Of a stretch of 64,000 nt of DNA, positions 1-8,117 are shown in pieces. The stretch lies in the NCBI GenBank assembly GCA_017938155.1, contig JAGBCD010000038.1, positions 61,504 through 125,503 of the forward strand. The letters run 5' to 3'. The stretch comes from Paludibacteraceae bacterium. Lineage in GTDB: Bacteria > Bacteroidota > Bacteroidia > Bacteroidales > Paludibacteraceae. The notes below the pieces were generated by a model, which worked only from the letters and a program-made list of their open reading frames with translations, was not told the origin of the DNA and did not search any database. The position numbers and the translations under genes were made by a program. The stretch's first letter is position 1; the number at the start of each line of letters is the position of its first letter.

Positions 1-1449
1 GACTCAACCGCAGGAATTATCTATTCCGTATTCTATTGCGGTATTTACGTTCTAAGTTTAGTAGGCGGTTTTATAGCAGACCGTACACGCAACTATAACC
101 GAACCATTCAATGGGGATTGATCATCATGGCCTTAGGTTATATCGCCCTTTCTATTCCTGTATTTAGCCAAACGAGCGGCGATAGTACTTGGTGGGGTAT
201 TTTAGTCTTTACATGTTTAGCGCTCTTGATGATTGCTTTTGGTAATGGTTTATTCAAAGGCAACTTGCAAGCTATCGTTGGTAAGATGTATGACGAATTT
301 GAAGCTGAAGCTGCTAAGAAAGGTCCTGAAGCATTGGCTCAAGCGAAAGATAAACGTGACTCAGGTTTCCAAATCTTCTACGTGTTTATCAACGTGGGTG
401 GTTTGATTGCTCCTTTTGTAGCTCCATTGATTCGCCAATGGTGGTTAAAAGCACATGATTTTATATACAATGCAGATATGCCTGCACTATGCCATCAATA
501 TTTGGCTGACGGAGTCATTACTACCAAGTTTACCGAGACAATGGAAGCAGCCAAAGCTGCTACCTACCAATGGGTAGATAATGCTACTTTCTGCCAAGAT
601 TATATTGAGGTTTTCAACCAAGGTATCCACTTCTCGTTCATTGCTTCAGTGGTAGCAATGTTGATTTCATTGACTATTTTCATGGCAACCAAGAAGATTT
701 TCCCACAACCTGCAAAAAAAGAGAAAGCTGCCGTAGTTGAATATACCGCTGCTGAAAAAGCTGCTATGGCTAATGAAATCAAGCAACGTCTATACGCATT
801 ATTTGCAGTTTTGGGCATCGTTATTTTCTTCTGGTTTAGCTTCCACCAAAATGGACAATCACTATCATATTTTGCACGCGACTTCGTCAATACAGATTCT
901 ATTGCTCCTGAGATTTGGCAAGCACTCAATCCATTCTTTGTGATTGTCCTAACACCTGTTATTATGTGGATTTTCAGTGCATTAGCACGCCGTGGAAAAG
1001 AGATCTCTACCCCTCGCAAAATTGCTATTGGTATGGCAATTGCAGGAACAGCCTTCTTGTTCCTAACCATTTACTCTTATGCTTACAATTACCCATCTGC
1101 TACCGAATTCCGTAGCATGGATGCCAACACAATGGCAGCTGCAGGTTTGACTAAATCAGGGCCTATGGTGTTGGTAATTACTTACTTCCTACTCACGGTA
1201 GCCGAACTTTTCATTTCCCCTCTCGGACTCAGTTTCGTGAGCAAAGTTGCTCCACGACACATGGTAGGTCTTTGCCAAGGCCTTTGGTTAGGAGCTACTG
1301 CCTTGGGCAATGTCATGTTATGGGTAGGTCCTCTCATGTACAATGCATGGGCAATCCAATATTGCTGGGCAGTGTTTGCTATCGTATGCGCTATCTCAAT
1401 GGGCGTAATGTTTGGCATGGTTAAATGGTTAGAGAAAGTTGCTAAATAA
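1..1449 (+). CDS. POT-family peptide transporter, 5' end cut by window
   Basis: The reading frame is open from base 1, so the start lies outside the window. It encodes a proton-coupled oligopeptide transporter (POT/PTR branch of the MFS) in the inner membrane, importing di- or tripeptides. The first visible residues include GGFIADR, the loop signature of the family. Many hydrophobic segments follow, then the motif FFWFSFHQNGQSLSYFARD and a late SPLGLSFVSKVAP segment typical of Bacteroidetes members. A paralogue lies at 2349-3998 with the same landmarks, and the gene between them (1474) follows by 24 nt, so the three probably form an operon. The internal TTG at 118 is not a believable start because homology runs upstream of it. 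Substrate is inferred from the family only. Confidence 0.93.
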   Translation, partial: DSTAGIIYSVFYCGIYVLSLVGGFIADRTRNYNRTIQWGLIIMALGYIALSIPVFSQTSGDSTWWGILVFTCLALLMIAFGNGLFKGNLQAIVGKMYDEFEAEAAKKGPEALAQAKDKRDSGFQIFYVFINVGGLIAPFVAPLIRQWWLKAHDFIYNADMPALCHQYLADGVITTKFTETMEAAKAATYQWVDNATFCQDYIEVFNQGIHFSFIASVVAMLISLTIFMATKKIFPQPAKKEKAAVVEYTAAEKAAMANEIKQRLYALFAVLGIVIFFWFSFHQNGQSLSYFARDFVNTDSIAPEIWQALNPFFVIVLTPVIMWIFSALARRGKEISTPRKIAIGMAIAGTAFLFLTIYSYAYNYPSATEFRSMDANTMAAAGLTKSGPMVLVITYFLLTVAELFISPLGLSFVSKVAPRHMVGLCQGLWLGATALGNVMLWVGPLMYNAWAIQYCWAVFAIVCAISMGVMFGMVKWLEKVAK

Positions 1450-1473
1450 TTTATAGACAAGTTTAGGATAGAT

Positions 1474-2292
1474 ATGAATAATTCACTCATCCAATCCATT
1501 CAAGAATACACATCTTCTTTAGAGCAGCACATAGCTGCTCTTGAGAAACGTGTACTACAATTAGAAGAGCAGTTAAAAACACTCCAAGACAACGAAAACA
1601 ACTACACGACTACTATTCATCAACTGCAAGGGGTTATAGAACAAATCAATCAAACCCTACAAGCAAACGCTACGCAACAGATGAATCAAGAACCTGAAAT
1701 AGAAGTAGAACTCATTGTCTCAGATACCGAGAGCGAAGAGGAAACGATAGAGACTCAAGAGAACACACCTATAGAAAAGGATATTGAGGAGACTTCTACC
1801 CACACCACCATTGCTTCACAAGAAGACATTCTTCCTATCGTTGAAAACGAAGAGGAAGAGATGCAAACACCTCAAGAAGTAGTACCCGTTGAAGAAACTA
1901 CTATAGAAGAAAAAACTATAGTTGAAACGGTAGTAGAAAAGACGCAAGAAGAGATAAAAGAAGCGGTAGTACCAGAAGTAGTAGCCCAGGAAGCAGCGAC
2001 ACCTGAAAAGCCGAAGGAAAAAGAAACAAAAACGACTTTCTACCCTACCCAAACTACCCTGTTCGGATCCTCTGTTGATGACATTCGTCAAGCCATCTCT
2101 TTAGGAGACCGGTTCTTATTCCAACGCGAACTATTTGGCGGCAATGGTGAACTCATGCAAAAAACATTGGATATACTAAACCAAAAGCATGACTTTGACG
2201 ATGCATTGGCATATATCAACAAGAACTTTGAGTGGAACCAAGATAGCAGCACCTATGAATTGTTCATCAACGTACTGCATCGCCGTTTTTAA
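1474..2292 (+). CDS. Coiled-coil, acidic-linker protein of unknown function
   Basis: A 272-residue protein without signal peptide or membrane segment. Residues 1-75 form a probable coiled coil rich in Leu, Gln and Glu. Residues 80-185 are a low-complexity acidic stretch rich in Glu, Val and Thr. The last 80 residues form a compact region beginning TLFGSSVDDIRQAISLGDRF and ending ELFINVLHRRF. That tail looks like the folded, conserved part of a family I associate with Bacteroidetes, but I know no function for it. It lies between two POT transporter genes, 24 nt after the first and 56 nt before the second. A role linked to transport is only suggested by position. Confidence 0.8.
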   Translation: MNNSLIQSIQEYTSSLEQHIAALEKRVLQLEEQLKTLQDNENNYTTTIHQLQGVIEQINQTLQANATQQMNQEPEIEVELIVSDTESEEETIETQENTPIEKDIEETSTHTTIASQEDILPIVENEEEEMQTPQEVVPVEETTIEEKTIVETVVEKTQEEIKEAVVPEVVAQEAATPEKPKEKETKTTFYPTQTTLFGSSVDDIRQAISLGDRFLFQRELFGGNGELMQKTLDILNQKHDFDDALAYINKNFEWNQDSSTYELFINVLHRRF

Positions 2293-2348
2293 CACCATCA
2301 AATTATCTAAAATCAACACCCATTAATTGACACACAATACTATTTGAT

Positions 2349-3998
2349 ATGTTCAAGAATCAACATAGAGGACTATATCCATTGGCCTTAGCCAATACGG
2401 GCGAACGCTTCGGATACTACATCATGCTTGCCACTTTGGTCCTATACATGCAAGCAAAATTCGGTTTTGACGAAAACATTGCCGGATTGTATTACTCCAT
2501 CTTCTTGGCTGCAGTTTATTTTATGCCTGTTGTGGGGGGATGGGTAGCAGACAAAATAGGATTTGGCAAATGTGTTGTAACAGGTCAACTGCTCATGATT
2601 GCAGGTTACTCATGCATGGCCATTCCTGCAATGCCTAATACGGGGGGGCTCATACTTATGGCTGTCGCCTTAGGGCTCATCTCTACTGGTGTAGGTTTTT
2701 TCAAAGGCAACTTAGTTACCATCTTTGGCAACCTATACAATAGTCCCGATTATGCCAAGGGACGAGAATCGGCCTTTTCATTGTACTACATGGCAAATAA
2801 TATTGGTGCGATGTTTGCTCCCGCAGCTGCTACCAAGGTTACCAATGTTTATATGGCATCCAAAGGTTTCTTCTACAACGCCAATGTTCCTTCATTAGCA
2901 CACCAATATCTCAATGGAGATATCAACGAAGAAAACCTCAGTTTGTTGCAAGAGTTTGCCAATGCTATGGGATTTGGAAACAACCTCGCTGCGTATTGCC
3001 AAAACTATATTGATGCACTTTCCCAATCATTCAATATCGGTTTTGCTATTGCTGTGCTGTCATTGATTGTATCTGCCATCATTTATTTTGCATTCCGTCC
3101 ATGGTTCAAACATGCGGATTATAATGGTAAGACCCAATCTTCAGAAGAGAAGGAGTTGACTCCAAAACAAACAAGAGATCGCATCATTGCACTATGTATG
3201 ATATTTGCTGTCATCATCTTCTTCTGGATGGCCTTCCACCAAAATGGCACATCACTCACATATTTTGCTCGCGACTACACAGCAACCAGCGTTAGTGGTT
3301 GGGTACGCATGAGTTTCAATATAGGTGTACTTGCTATTATTGCAGTGATGATGTTCACTTTGTTTGGCATCTTCCAAGCAGAAACCAAGAAGGGCAAAAC
3401 AATATGCACCATTGTAACCCTATTACTTGCTCTCTCTATTGGATACATCTATCTCAATAATGAAGGTTCACGCGACATCTTACCACAAGAGTTCCAACAA
3501 TTCAATCCATTCTTTGTTATCGCACTGACACCTGTTTCTTTGGCTATATTTGGTAGTTTGGCCAAGAAAGGTAAAGAGCCAAGTGCTCCAATGAAGATTG
3601 CGATAGGTATGGTGGTAGCCGCTGTAGGATATTTGATCCTGGTTATGTGCTCCATTGGATTGCCAGATCCAAGCACACTAAACGGCAAAACCTGTGCTAC
3701 ACCTGTCATTCCAGAGTACCTAATCAGTACGTACTTGGTATTAACCTTTGCTGAGTTGTTGTTAAGCCCTATGGGATTAAGCTTTGTAAGCAAGGTTGCA
3801 CCTCCAAAGTACAAAGGATTGATGATGGGACTTTGGTTTGCATCAGGAGCTATTGGAAATTATCTAAGCCGCATACCATCCATGTTATGGAAAGAGATAC
3901 CATTATGGCTCAACTGGGCTATCCTAATGATTCTATGCGTTATCTCAGCCGTTATCATGTTTGGTTTGCTCAAAAAGATTAACGAAGCCACAAAATAA
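2349..3998 (+). CDS. POT-family proton/peptide symporter
   Basis: A 549-residue inner-membrane transporter of the POT/PTR family. The N-terminus holds ANTGERFGYYIM, containing the ExxERFxYY motif that couples proton and peptide movement; GGWVADKIGFGK follows, then GVGFFKGNLVTIFGNLY. The central FFWMAFHQNGTSLTYFARDY matches the upstream paralogue. It is longer than the usual 450-500 residues because of extra-membrane insertions: one around residues 170-220, and one around 320-375 that contains added hydrophobic helices. RsmI begins 6 nt after the stop, so read-through is likely. Peptide import is known for the family; the exact substrate is not visible. Confidence 0.94.
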   Translation: MFKNQHRGLYPLALANTGERFGYYIMLATLVLYMQAKFGFDENIAGLYYSIFLAAVYFMPVVGGWVADKIGFGKCVVTGQLLMIAGYSCMAIPAMPNTGGLILMAVALGLISTGVGFFKGNLVTIFGNLYNSPDYAKGRESAFSLYYMANNIGAMFAPAAATKVTNVYMASKGFFYNANVPSLAHQYLNGDINEENLSLLQEFANAMGFGNNLAAYCQNYIDALSQSFNIGFAIAVLSLIVSAIIYFAFRPWFKHADYNGKTQSSEEKELTPKQTRDRIIALCMIFAVIIFFWMAFHQNGTSLTYFARDYTATSVSGWVRMSFNIGVLAIIAVMMFTLFGIFQAETKKGKTICTIVTLLLALSIGYIYLNNEGSRDILPQEFQQFNPFFVIALTPVSLAIFGSLAKKGKEPSAPMKIAIGMVVAAVGYLILVMCSIGLPDPSTLNGKTCATPVIPEYLISTYLVLTFAELLLSPMGLSFVSKVAPPKYKGLMMGLWFASGAIGNYLSRIPSMLWKEIPLWLNWAILMILCVISAVIMFGLLKKINEATK

Positions 3999-4004
3999 TT
4001 CCCT

Positions 4005-4673
4005 ATGCTTTACGTTGTCCCTACTCCAATAGGAAACCTTGAAGACATTACATTACGAGCCCTGCAAGTACTCAAACAAGTTGATTTAATACTTGCAGAG
4101 GACACTCGTACTTCCTCTGTTCTACTGAAACATTATGATATACATACTCCCTTGAAATCTCATCATAAGTTCAATGAACATGAAACATCAATGGCTTTGG
4201 CGCAACGAATGGCAGCGGGAGAAAATATCGCACTTATTTCAGATGCTGGTACCCCATGCATTAGTGACCCAGGCTTCTTTTTGGTACGTGCCTGTGTAGC
4301 CGCAGGAGTAGAAGTACAATGCCTACCTGGCGCAACAGCATTTGTCCCTGCACTGGTCAATAGCGGACTACCTAACGATCGATTCTATTTTGAAGGTTTC
4401 TTGCCACAAAAGAAAGGAAGACAAACTCGACTCAAACAATTGGCACAACTTGAACACACATTCATCTTGTATGAGTCGCCCTTCCGCTTGGTCAAAACAC
4501 TTGAACAATTGGCCGAACATATCGGTAGTGAACGACTGGCAAGTGTGAGTAGAGAAATCAGCAAACTACATGAAGATACCCAACGTGGGACACTATCTGA
4601 ACTATGCGAATATTACAAAACAAATCCACCTAAAGGAGAGATCGTTATCATCGTGGAGGGAAAGAAAGAATAA
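4005..4673 (+). CDS. rsmI: 16S rRNA (cytidine-1402-2'-O)-methyltransferase RsmI
   Basis: SAM-dependent methyltransferase of the tetrapyrrole methylase fold that 2'-O-methylates C1402 in the decoding centre of 16S rRNA. Landmarks in order: VVPTPIGNLEDITLRAL (residues 4-20), AEDTRTSSVLLKHY, ALISDAGTPCISDPGF (SAM-binding loop), LPGATAFVPALVNSGLP, and FEGFLPQKKGRQ. At 222 residues it lacks the extra C-terminal domain of the E. coli protein (about 285 residues), which I believe is normal in Bacteroidetes. It begins 6 nt after the POT gene and is followed by a long inverted repeat that probably ends the transcript. Confidence 0.96.
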   Translation: MLYVVPTPIGNLEDITLRALQVLKQVDLILAEDTRTSSVLLKHYDIHTPLKSHHKFNEHETSMALAQRMAAGENIALISDAGTPCISDPGFFLVRACVAAGVEVQCLPGATAFVPALVNSGLPNDRFYFEGFLPQKKGRQTRLKQLAQLEHTFILYESPFRLVKTLEQLAEHIGSERLASVSREISKLHEDTQRGTLSELCEYYKTNPPKGEIVIIVEGKKE

Positions 4674-4690
4674 AACCAAGTCAACGGGCA

Positions 4691-4738
4691 TATAATACAA
4701 TCGTGACGTACTGCTTGATACGTCACGATTATATTATA
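4691..4738 (+). terminator. Long inverted repeat after rsmI, probable terminator
   Basis: Arms TATAAT (4691-4696) and ATTATA (4733-4738) enclose a perfect 12-bp stem, AATCGTGACGTA at 4699-4710 with TACGTCACGATT at 4719-4730, separated by two unpaired bases on each side. The loop is CTGCTTGA. There is no clean U run, so it could also be an RNA stability hairpin or a protein site. Its position 3' of rsmI and 5' of a new gene favours termination. A GTG inside it (4703) is in frame with the next gene but is unlikely to be a start. Confidence 0.6.
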
Positions 4739-4765
4739 AATCAACTTATTTACATTGGTTCTATT

Positions 4766-5449
4766 ATGATAAAAAGTTCCAAATTACAATTAACAATACA
4801 AGCTTTAGTCAAATTGGTTTTAGGAATCGGAATCATTGGGTTATTGCTTTTTCTACCAGCAGGAACATGGCAATATGGTCATGCATGGTTGTTTATTTCA
4901 CTTCTTTTCATACCTATGTTAGGAGTCGGTATTTGGCTGCTAATATGCCATCCCCATTTACTCATCAAACGACTCAATCATAAGGAAAAGGACAAAGAAC
5001 AAAAACGTGTTGTGTCATTGTCGGGAATCATGTTTATCGTTGGATTTCTTGTATGCGGATTGGATTTTCGCTATGGGTGGTCTCATCTCCCCGTAGGGAT
5101 AGTAATAGGCGCGTCAGTTCTTTTCTTATTATCCTATGCCTTATACGCTGAGGTAATGCGTGAGAATGCATATTTGTCACGTACCATTGAAATACAAAAC
5201 AATCAAAAACTCATCGACACAGGGCTATATCGTATAGTAAGGCATCCTATGTACACCGTCACAATACTAATGTTCCTTACAATGCCTTTGATTTTAGGTT
5301 CTGCGTGGGGATTGGTTGTTTTTGCATTTTATCCTATATTGATTGTACTACGCATACGTAATGAAGAACAATTACTTATGAATGGTTTGGAGGGATATCG
5401 TGATTATCAAAAACGAGTACCTTACCGCCTCATTCCATGGGTATGGTAA
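4766..5449 (+). CDS. Isoprenylcysteine carboxyl methyltransferase-like membrane protein
   Basis: A 227-residue integral membrane protein with about five hydrophobic segments. The C-terminal half carries the ICMT/PEMT-type landmarks: GLYRIVRHPMYT, then RNEEQLLMNGLEGYRDYQKRVPYRLIP near the end. These form the SAM-binding part of the ICMT superfamily. Bacterial members are common, but their substrate is mostly unknown; they may methylate lipids or small molecules. I chose the ATG at 4766 over the in-frame GTG at 4703, because the latter lies inside the rsmI terminator stem. It has no partner gene in the immediate context: the next gene has its own promoter. Confidence 0.82.
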   Translation: MIKSSKLQLTIQALVKLVLGIGIIGLLLFLPAGTWQYGHAWLFISLLFIPMLGVGIWLLICHPHLLIKRLNHKEKDKEQKRVVSLSGIMFIVGFLVCGLDFRYGWSHLPVGIVIGASVLFLLSYALYAEVMRENAYLSRTIEIQNNQKLIDTGLYRIVRHPMYTVTILMFLTMPLILGSAWGLVVFAFYPILIVLRIRNEEQLLMNGLEGYRDYQKRVPYRLIPWVW

Positions 5450-5455
5450 ATATCA

Positions 5456-5487
5456 TTTGCACATATACAAAATTTTCAATACTTTTG
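5456..5487 (+). promoter_or_regulatory. Bacteroidetes-type promoter for the flippase gene
   Basis: TTTG at 5456-5459 and TACTTTTG at 5480-5487 are separated by 20 nt. This fits the established Bacteroidetes housekeeping consensus TTTG - about 20 nt - TAnnTTTG. The gene starts 34 nt downstream. Confidence 0.75.
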
Positions 5488-5521
5488 TAGTAGATTTATC
5501 TATTTAGTCTAAATCACGAAT

Positions 5522-7042
5522 ATGAGCAGCAACTTACAAATGAAAATCTTAGCCAAAGAGACGGCTATTTATGGTATGTCATCCATTATAGGCAAATTTC
5601 TCAACTGGCTATTGGTTCCCCTCTATACGTATGTATTACAACAACAATCAGACTATGGTATCGTTACCAATCTATATGCATGGACAGCATTGTTATTGGT
5701 AATATTAACCTATGGAATGGAAACGGGGTTCTTTCGATTTGCTAACAAGGAAGGCGTACACCCTAAGACCGTTTACAGCACATCCTTGATAGCCTTGTTT
5801 AGTACCTCAGCACTCTTTGCTATACTATGTGCCATCTATTCTCAACCGATAGCGAATGCATTGGGATACCCTACCCACACAGAGTTTATCACCTTGCTGG
5901 CCATAGTTGTAGCGATGGATGCATTTGCCAGCATTCCATTTGCTTACCTTCGATATACCAAACGTGCATTGCCTTTTGCCGCACTTAAGTTATTGTTTGT
6001 GTTCTTGAATATTGCGCTCAATATCTTTTTCTTGGTCATCTGTCCAAAGATTCAAGAATGGGCTATTATTGGAGCATGGTACAATGCAAGTTATGGTGTG
6101 GGGTATGTCTTTGTTGCCAATATCATTGCTACGGCTATTCAAACACTATGTCTCCTCCCCTACATAATAGAAGGTTTCAAAAAAAGCAATACCAGCGAAG
6201 CAAATACTCTTCCACAGACCTACTTTTCCTGGGATATTTTGAAGCAAATGCTACGCTATTCACTTCCTTTGCTCGTTTTAGGGGTATGCGGCATTATGAA
6301 TCAGACATTGGACCGAATACTATTCCCTTTCTTCTACCAAGGAGCTGACGCCCAAACACAATTGGGTATCTACGGCGCTTGTTTCAAAGTAGCCATGGTG
6401 ATGATGATGTTTACTCAAGCCTTTCGATATGCCTACGAGCCCTTTGTTTTTGCTAAACATAAAGACAAACAATCGGTAGAAGCATATGCGGATGCTATGA
6501 AATACTACATCATTTTCTCGTACATGATACTTCTGGGTATGATCTTCTACTTGGACCTGCTCAAGTTTATTATCGCTCCCAGTTATTGGGAAGGGTTAAA
6601 GATTGTCCCTATCGTACTATGGGCATACGTCTTCCAAGGTGTATATTTCAACCTTAGTTTTTGGTACAAATTGACCGACAAGACACAATGGGGAGCATAC
6701 TTTTCGATGATAGGAGTCGTCATAACGATTGCAATACAAGTACTATTTGTACCACGTATTGGGTACATGGCTTCGGCATTGAGCGGAGCCATTTGTTACT
6801 TCATCATTATGGTGCTTTCATATTTGATTGGTCGAAAATATCTTACCATACCTTATGATTTGAAAAGTATTGGTATATATACCCTAATGACAATAGCATT
6901 GTTAGGCATATACTACCTCTTGAAAGGGTGTATTACTGGTTGGAATGAATATATCTTTATGATCGTCGGGACCCTACTATTTGCTTTATATATCGTCTTG
7001 TTCTATCGAAAAGATTTACGTTTTTTGCTGAAGCGAAAATAG
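5522..7042 (+). CDS. Polysaccharide/lipid-linked oligosaccharide flippase (MOP superfamily)
   Basis: A 506-residue polytopic membrane protein with about 14 hydrophobic helices, matching the polysaccharide-exporter/flippase group of the MOP superfamily (Wzx/RfbX-like). The N-terminal AKETAIYGMSSIIGKFLNWLLVPLYT is typical: an amphipathic start followed by LxPLYT. The family flips undecaprenyl-linked glycans across the inner membrane. No glycosyltransferases lie next to it, so a specific pathway cannot be assigned. It stands alone with its own promoter and ends convergently with the comM remnant. A second flippase of different sequence lies at 28748-30241. Confidence 0.88.
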   Translation: MSSNLQMKILAKETAIYGMSSIIGKFLNWLLVPLYTYVLQQQSDYGIVTNLYAWTALLLVILTYGMETGFFRFANKEGVHPKTVYSTSLIALFSTSALFAILCAIYSQPIANALGYPTHTEFITLLAIVVAMDAFASIPFAYLRYTKRALPFAALKLLFVFLNIALNIFFLVICPKIQEWAIIGAWYNASYGVGYVFVANIIATAIQTLCLLPYIIEGFKKSNTSEANTLPQTYFSWDILKQMLRYSLPLLVLGVCGIMNQTLDRILFPFFYQGADAQTQLGIYGACFKVAMVMMMFTQAFRYAYEPFVFAKHKDKQSVEAYADAMKYYIIFSYMILLGMIFYLDLLKFIIAPSYWEGLKIVPIVLWAYVFQGVYFNLSFWYKLTDKTQWGAYFSMIGVVITIAIQVLFVPRIGYMASALSGAICYFIIMVLSYLIGRKYLTIPYDLKSIGIYTLMTIALLGIYYLLKGCITGWNEYIFMIVGTLLFALYIVLFYRKDLRFLLKRK

Positions 7043-7058
7043 TATATTTTAGATGCAT

Positions 7059-7079
7059 AAAATGCTGCTCTGCATTTTT
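7059..7079. terminator. Convergent terminator hairpin
   Basis: AAAATGC (7059-7065) pairs with GCATTTT (7072-7078) around a six-base loop, followed by T on the plus strand and preceded by A-rich sequence. It lies between the flippase stop (7042) and the comM remnant stop (7079-7081) and could serve both strands. Confidence 0.55.
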
Positions 7080-7804
7080 CACTCACCCCAACTATCCCTA
7101 TCCAAACTTCTATAGGAGATAGCCTCCATTAGGTGCGCCACTTGAATTGTCTCCATGCCATCTAAGTCCGCGATGGTTCTTGCCACTTTCAAGATACGGT
7201 CGTATGCACGAGCAGACAATCCAAATTGTGCCATGGCTTGCTCCAGCAGTTGATCACTCATCGCATCCAAAACGCAATATTTGCGAAGCATTTTAGGCGT
7301 CATTTGTGCGTTGCAATAAACGGTTGTATTGGACTCATCAGCCTTGAAACGTTCTATTTGTATCTCTCGGGCACGCACCACTCGAGCACGGATATCCTTG
7401 CTGGGTTCTCCTGGTTCCATCTTGCTTAGTTCGCTATATGGAACAGCCTGAACAGGAACGGTGATATCTATTCTGTCCAACAACGGACCTGAAATCTTAT
7501 CCTTGTAGCGATGGACTTGACTGGGGGTACACGTACAAATCGTATTCGGATCGCCATAGTGACCACATGGACATGGGTTCATAGCTGCTACCAACATAAA
7601 CGTAGCAGGGTACTCTACCGAGAAACGACTCCTGGAAACAATGATCTTGTGGTCCTCCAATGGTTGGCGCATTACCTCCAACGCACTACGCTTATACTCT
7701 GGCAATTCATCCAAGAATATAGACTTGTGCCATTCATATAATCCGCTGTGTATGAGAAGATTAAATATCAAAAAAGCCACTATTTTTGAACTAAAAAATA
7801 TCAT
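7079..7804 (-). pseudogene. comM: 3' remnant of comM (YifB/Mg-chelatase-like ATPase), N-terminal half missing
   Basis: The last 209 residues, from [22 protein letters not shown] to [12 protein letters not shown], are the C-terminal half of a ComM/YifB helicase. They keep [22 protein letters not shown] and [21 protein letters not shown]. The Lon-like N-domain and the Walker A motif are absent. The first 32 residues of the open frame ([14 protein letters not shown] and onward) do not resemble ComM. By eye the remnant is roughly 60% identical to the matching part of the intact copy at 19765-21309, so it is not a recent duplicate. Homology ends near 7718-7735. I read it as the original gene's 3' end, displaced when the island at 7.8-19.7 kb arrived. 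Confidence 0.85.
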
Positions 7805-7836
7805 AATTTTAGGGTTGTCGGAGATTTAACTATCTA

Positions 7837-7959
7837 TTATAACTTCCTATACTCTGCAACTAATTTCTTCAATTCTGCCTTTTCGTTTAATACTACTGCT
7901 GCTCGGATTGCCAATAATAGATGCTGCTTCCGGGTGATATCATCTTCTGTCATTACCAT
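7837..7959 (-). CDS. Small hypothetical protein, 40 aa
   Basis: An open frame encodes a charged helical peptide, MVMTEDDITRKQHLLLAIRA to AEYRKL; the second Met (7953) may be the real start. A TACCTTTG -7 element (8019-8026, minus) lies upstream. Between them is a tiny frame of eight sense codons (MSTFLTVW, 7953-7979) whose stop overlaps the ATG at 7953 as TAATG, an arrangement that would couple translation. No homologue recognised. It lies at the left edge of the island, just 5' of the comM remnant. It could be an uncalled real gene or chance. Confidence 0.4.
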   Translation of the reverse strand: MVMTEDDITRKQHLLLAIRAAVVLNEKAELKKLVAEYRKL

Positions 7960-8018
7960 ACAGTTAGAAAAGTCGACATACTCGTCTTTTTATTATTGCT
8001 AATTTTCAAAATCGAGCG

Positions 8019-8026
8019 CAAAGGTA
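8019..8026 (-). promoter_or_regulatory. -7 promoter element for the small ORF at the island's left edge
   Basis: TACCTTTG on the minus strand (CAAAGGTA on plus) follows directly after the U-run of the AAA gene's terminator and reads toward 7959. It matches the Bacteroidetes -7 consensus. I see no clear TTTG partner at the usual distance. Confidence 0.5.
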
Positions 8027-8032
8027 CAAAAA

Positions 8033-8077
8033 AAATCTGACATACACAAATTTATTTAGATATTGTATGCCAGATTT
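8033..8077 (-). terminator. Rho-independent terminator of the AAA ATPase gene
   Basis: Minus-strand stem: AAATCTG-GCATAC pairs with GTATG-T-CAGATTT (plus arms 8033-8045 and 8065-8077), with one internal mismatch, followed by a run of eight U residues. It lies 40 nt beyond the stop of the AAA gene. Confidence 0.8.
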
Positions 8078-8117
8078 TAATTTTTGAAACGCAAACTTGA
8101 ATTTTTATTTAGATTCA

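Noticed and set aside
1816-2091. 91-codon minus-strand frame rich in Phe and Tyr
   Set aside because: Antisense of the Glu-rich linker in the 1474-2292 protein.
4703-4765. GTG start for the ICMT-like gene
   Set aside because: It falls inside the stem of the inverted repeat after rsmI and adds no family-like residues.
7079-7804. Functional short ComM
   Set aside because: The N-terminal domain and Walker A are missing and the first 32 codons are unrelated, so it cannot be a working ATPase.
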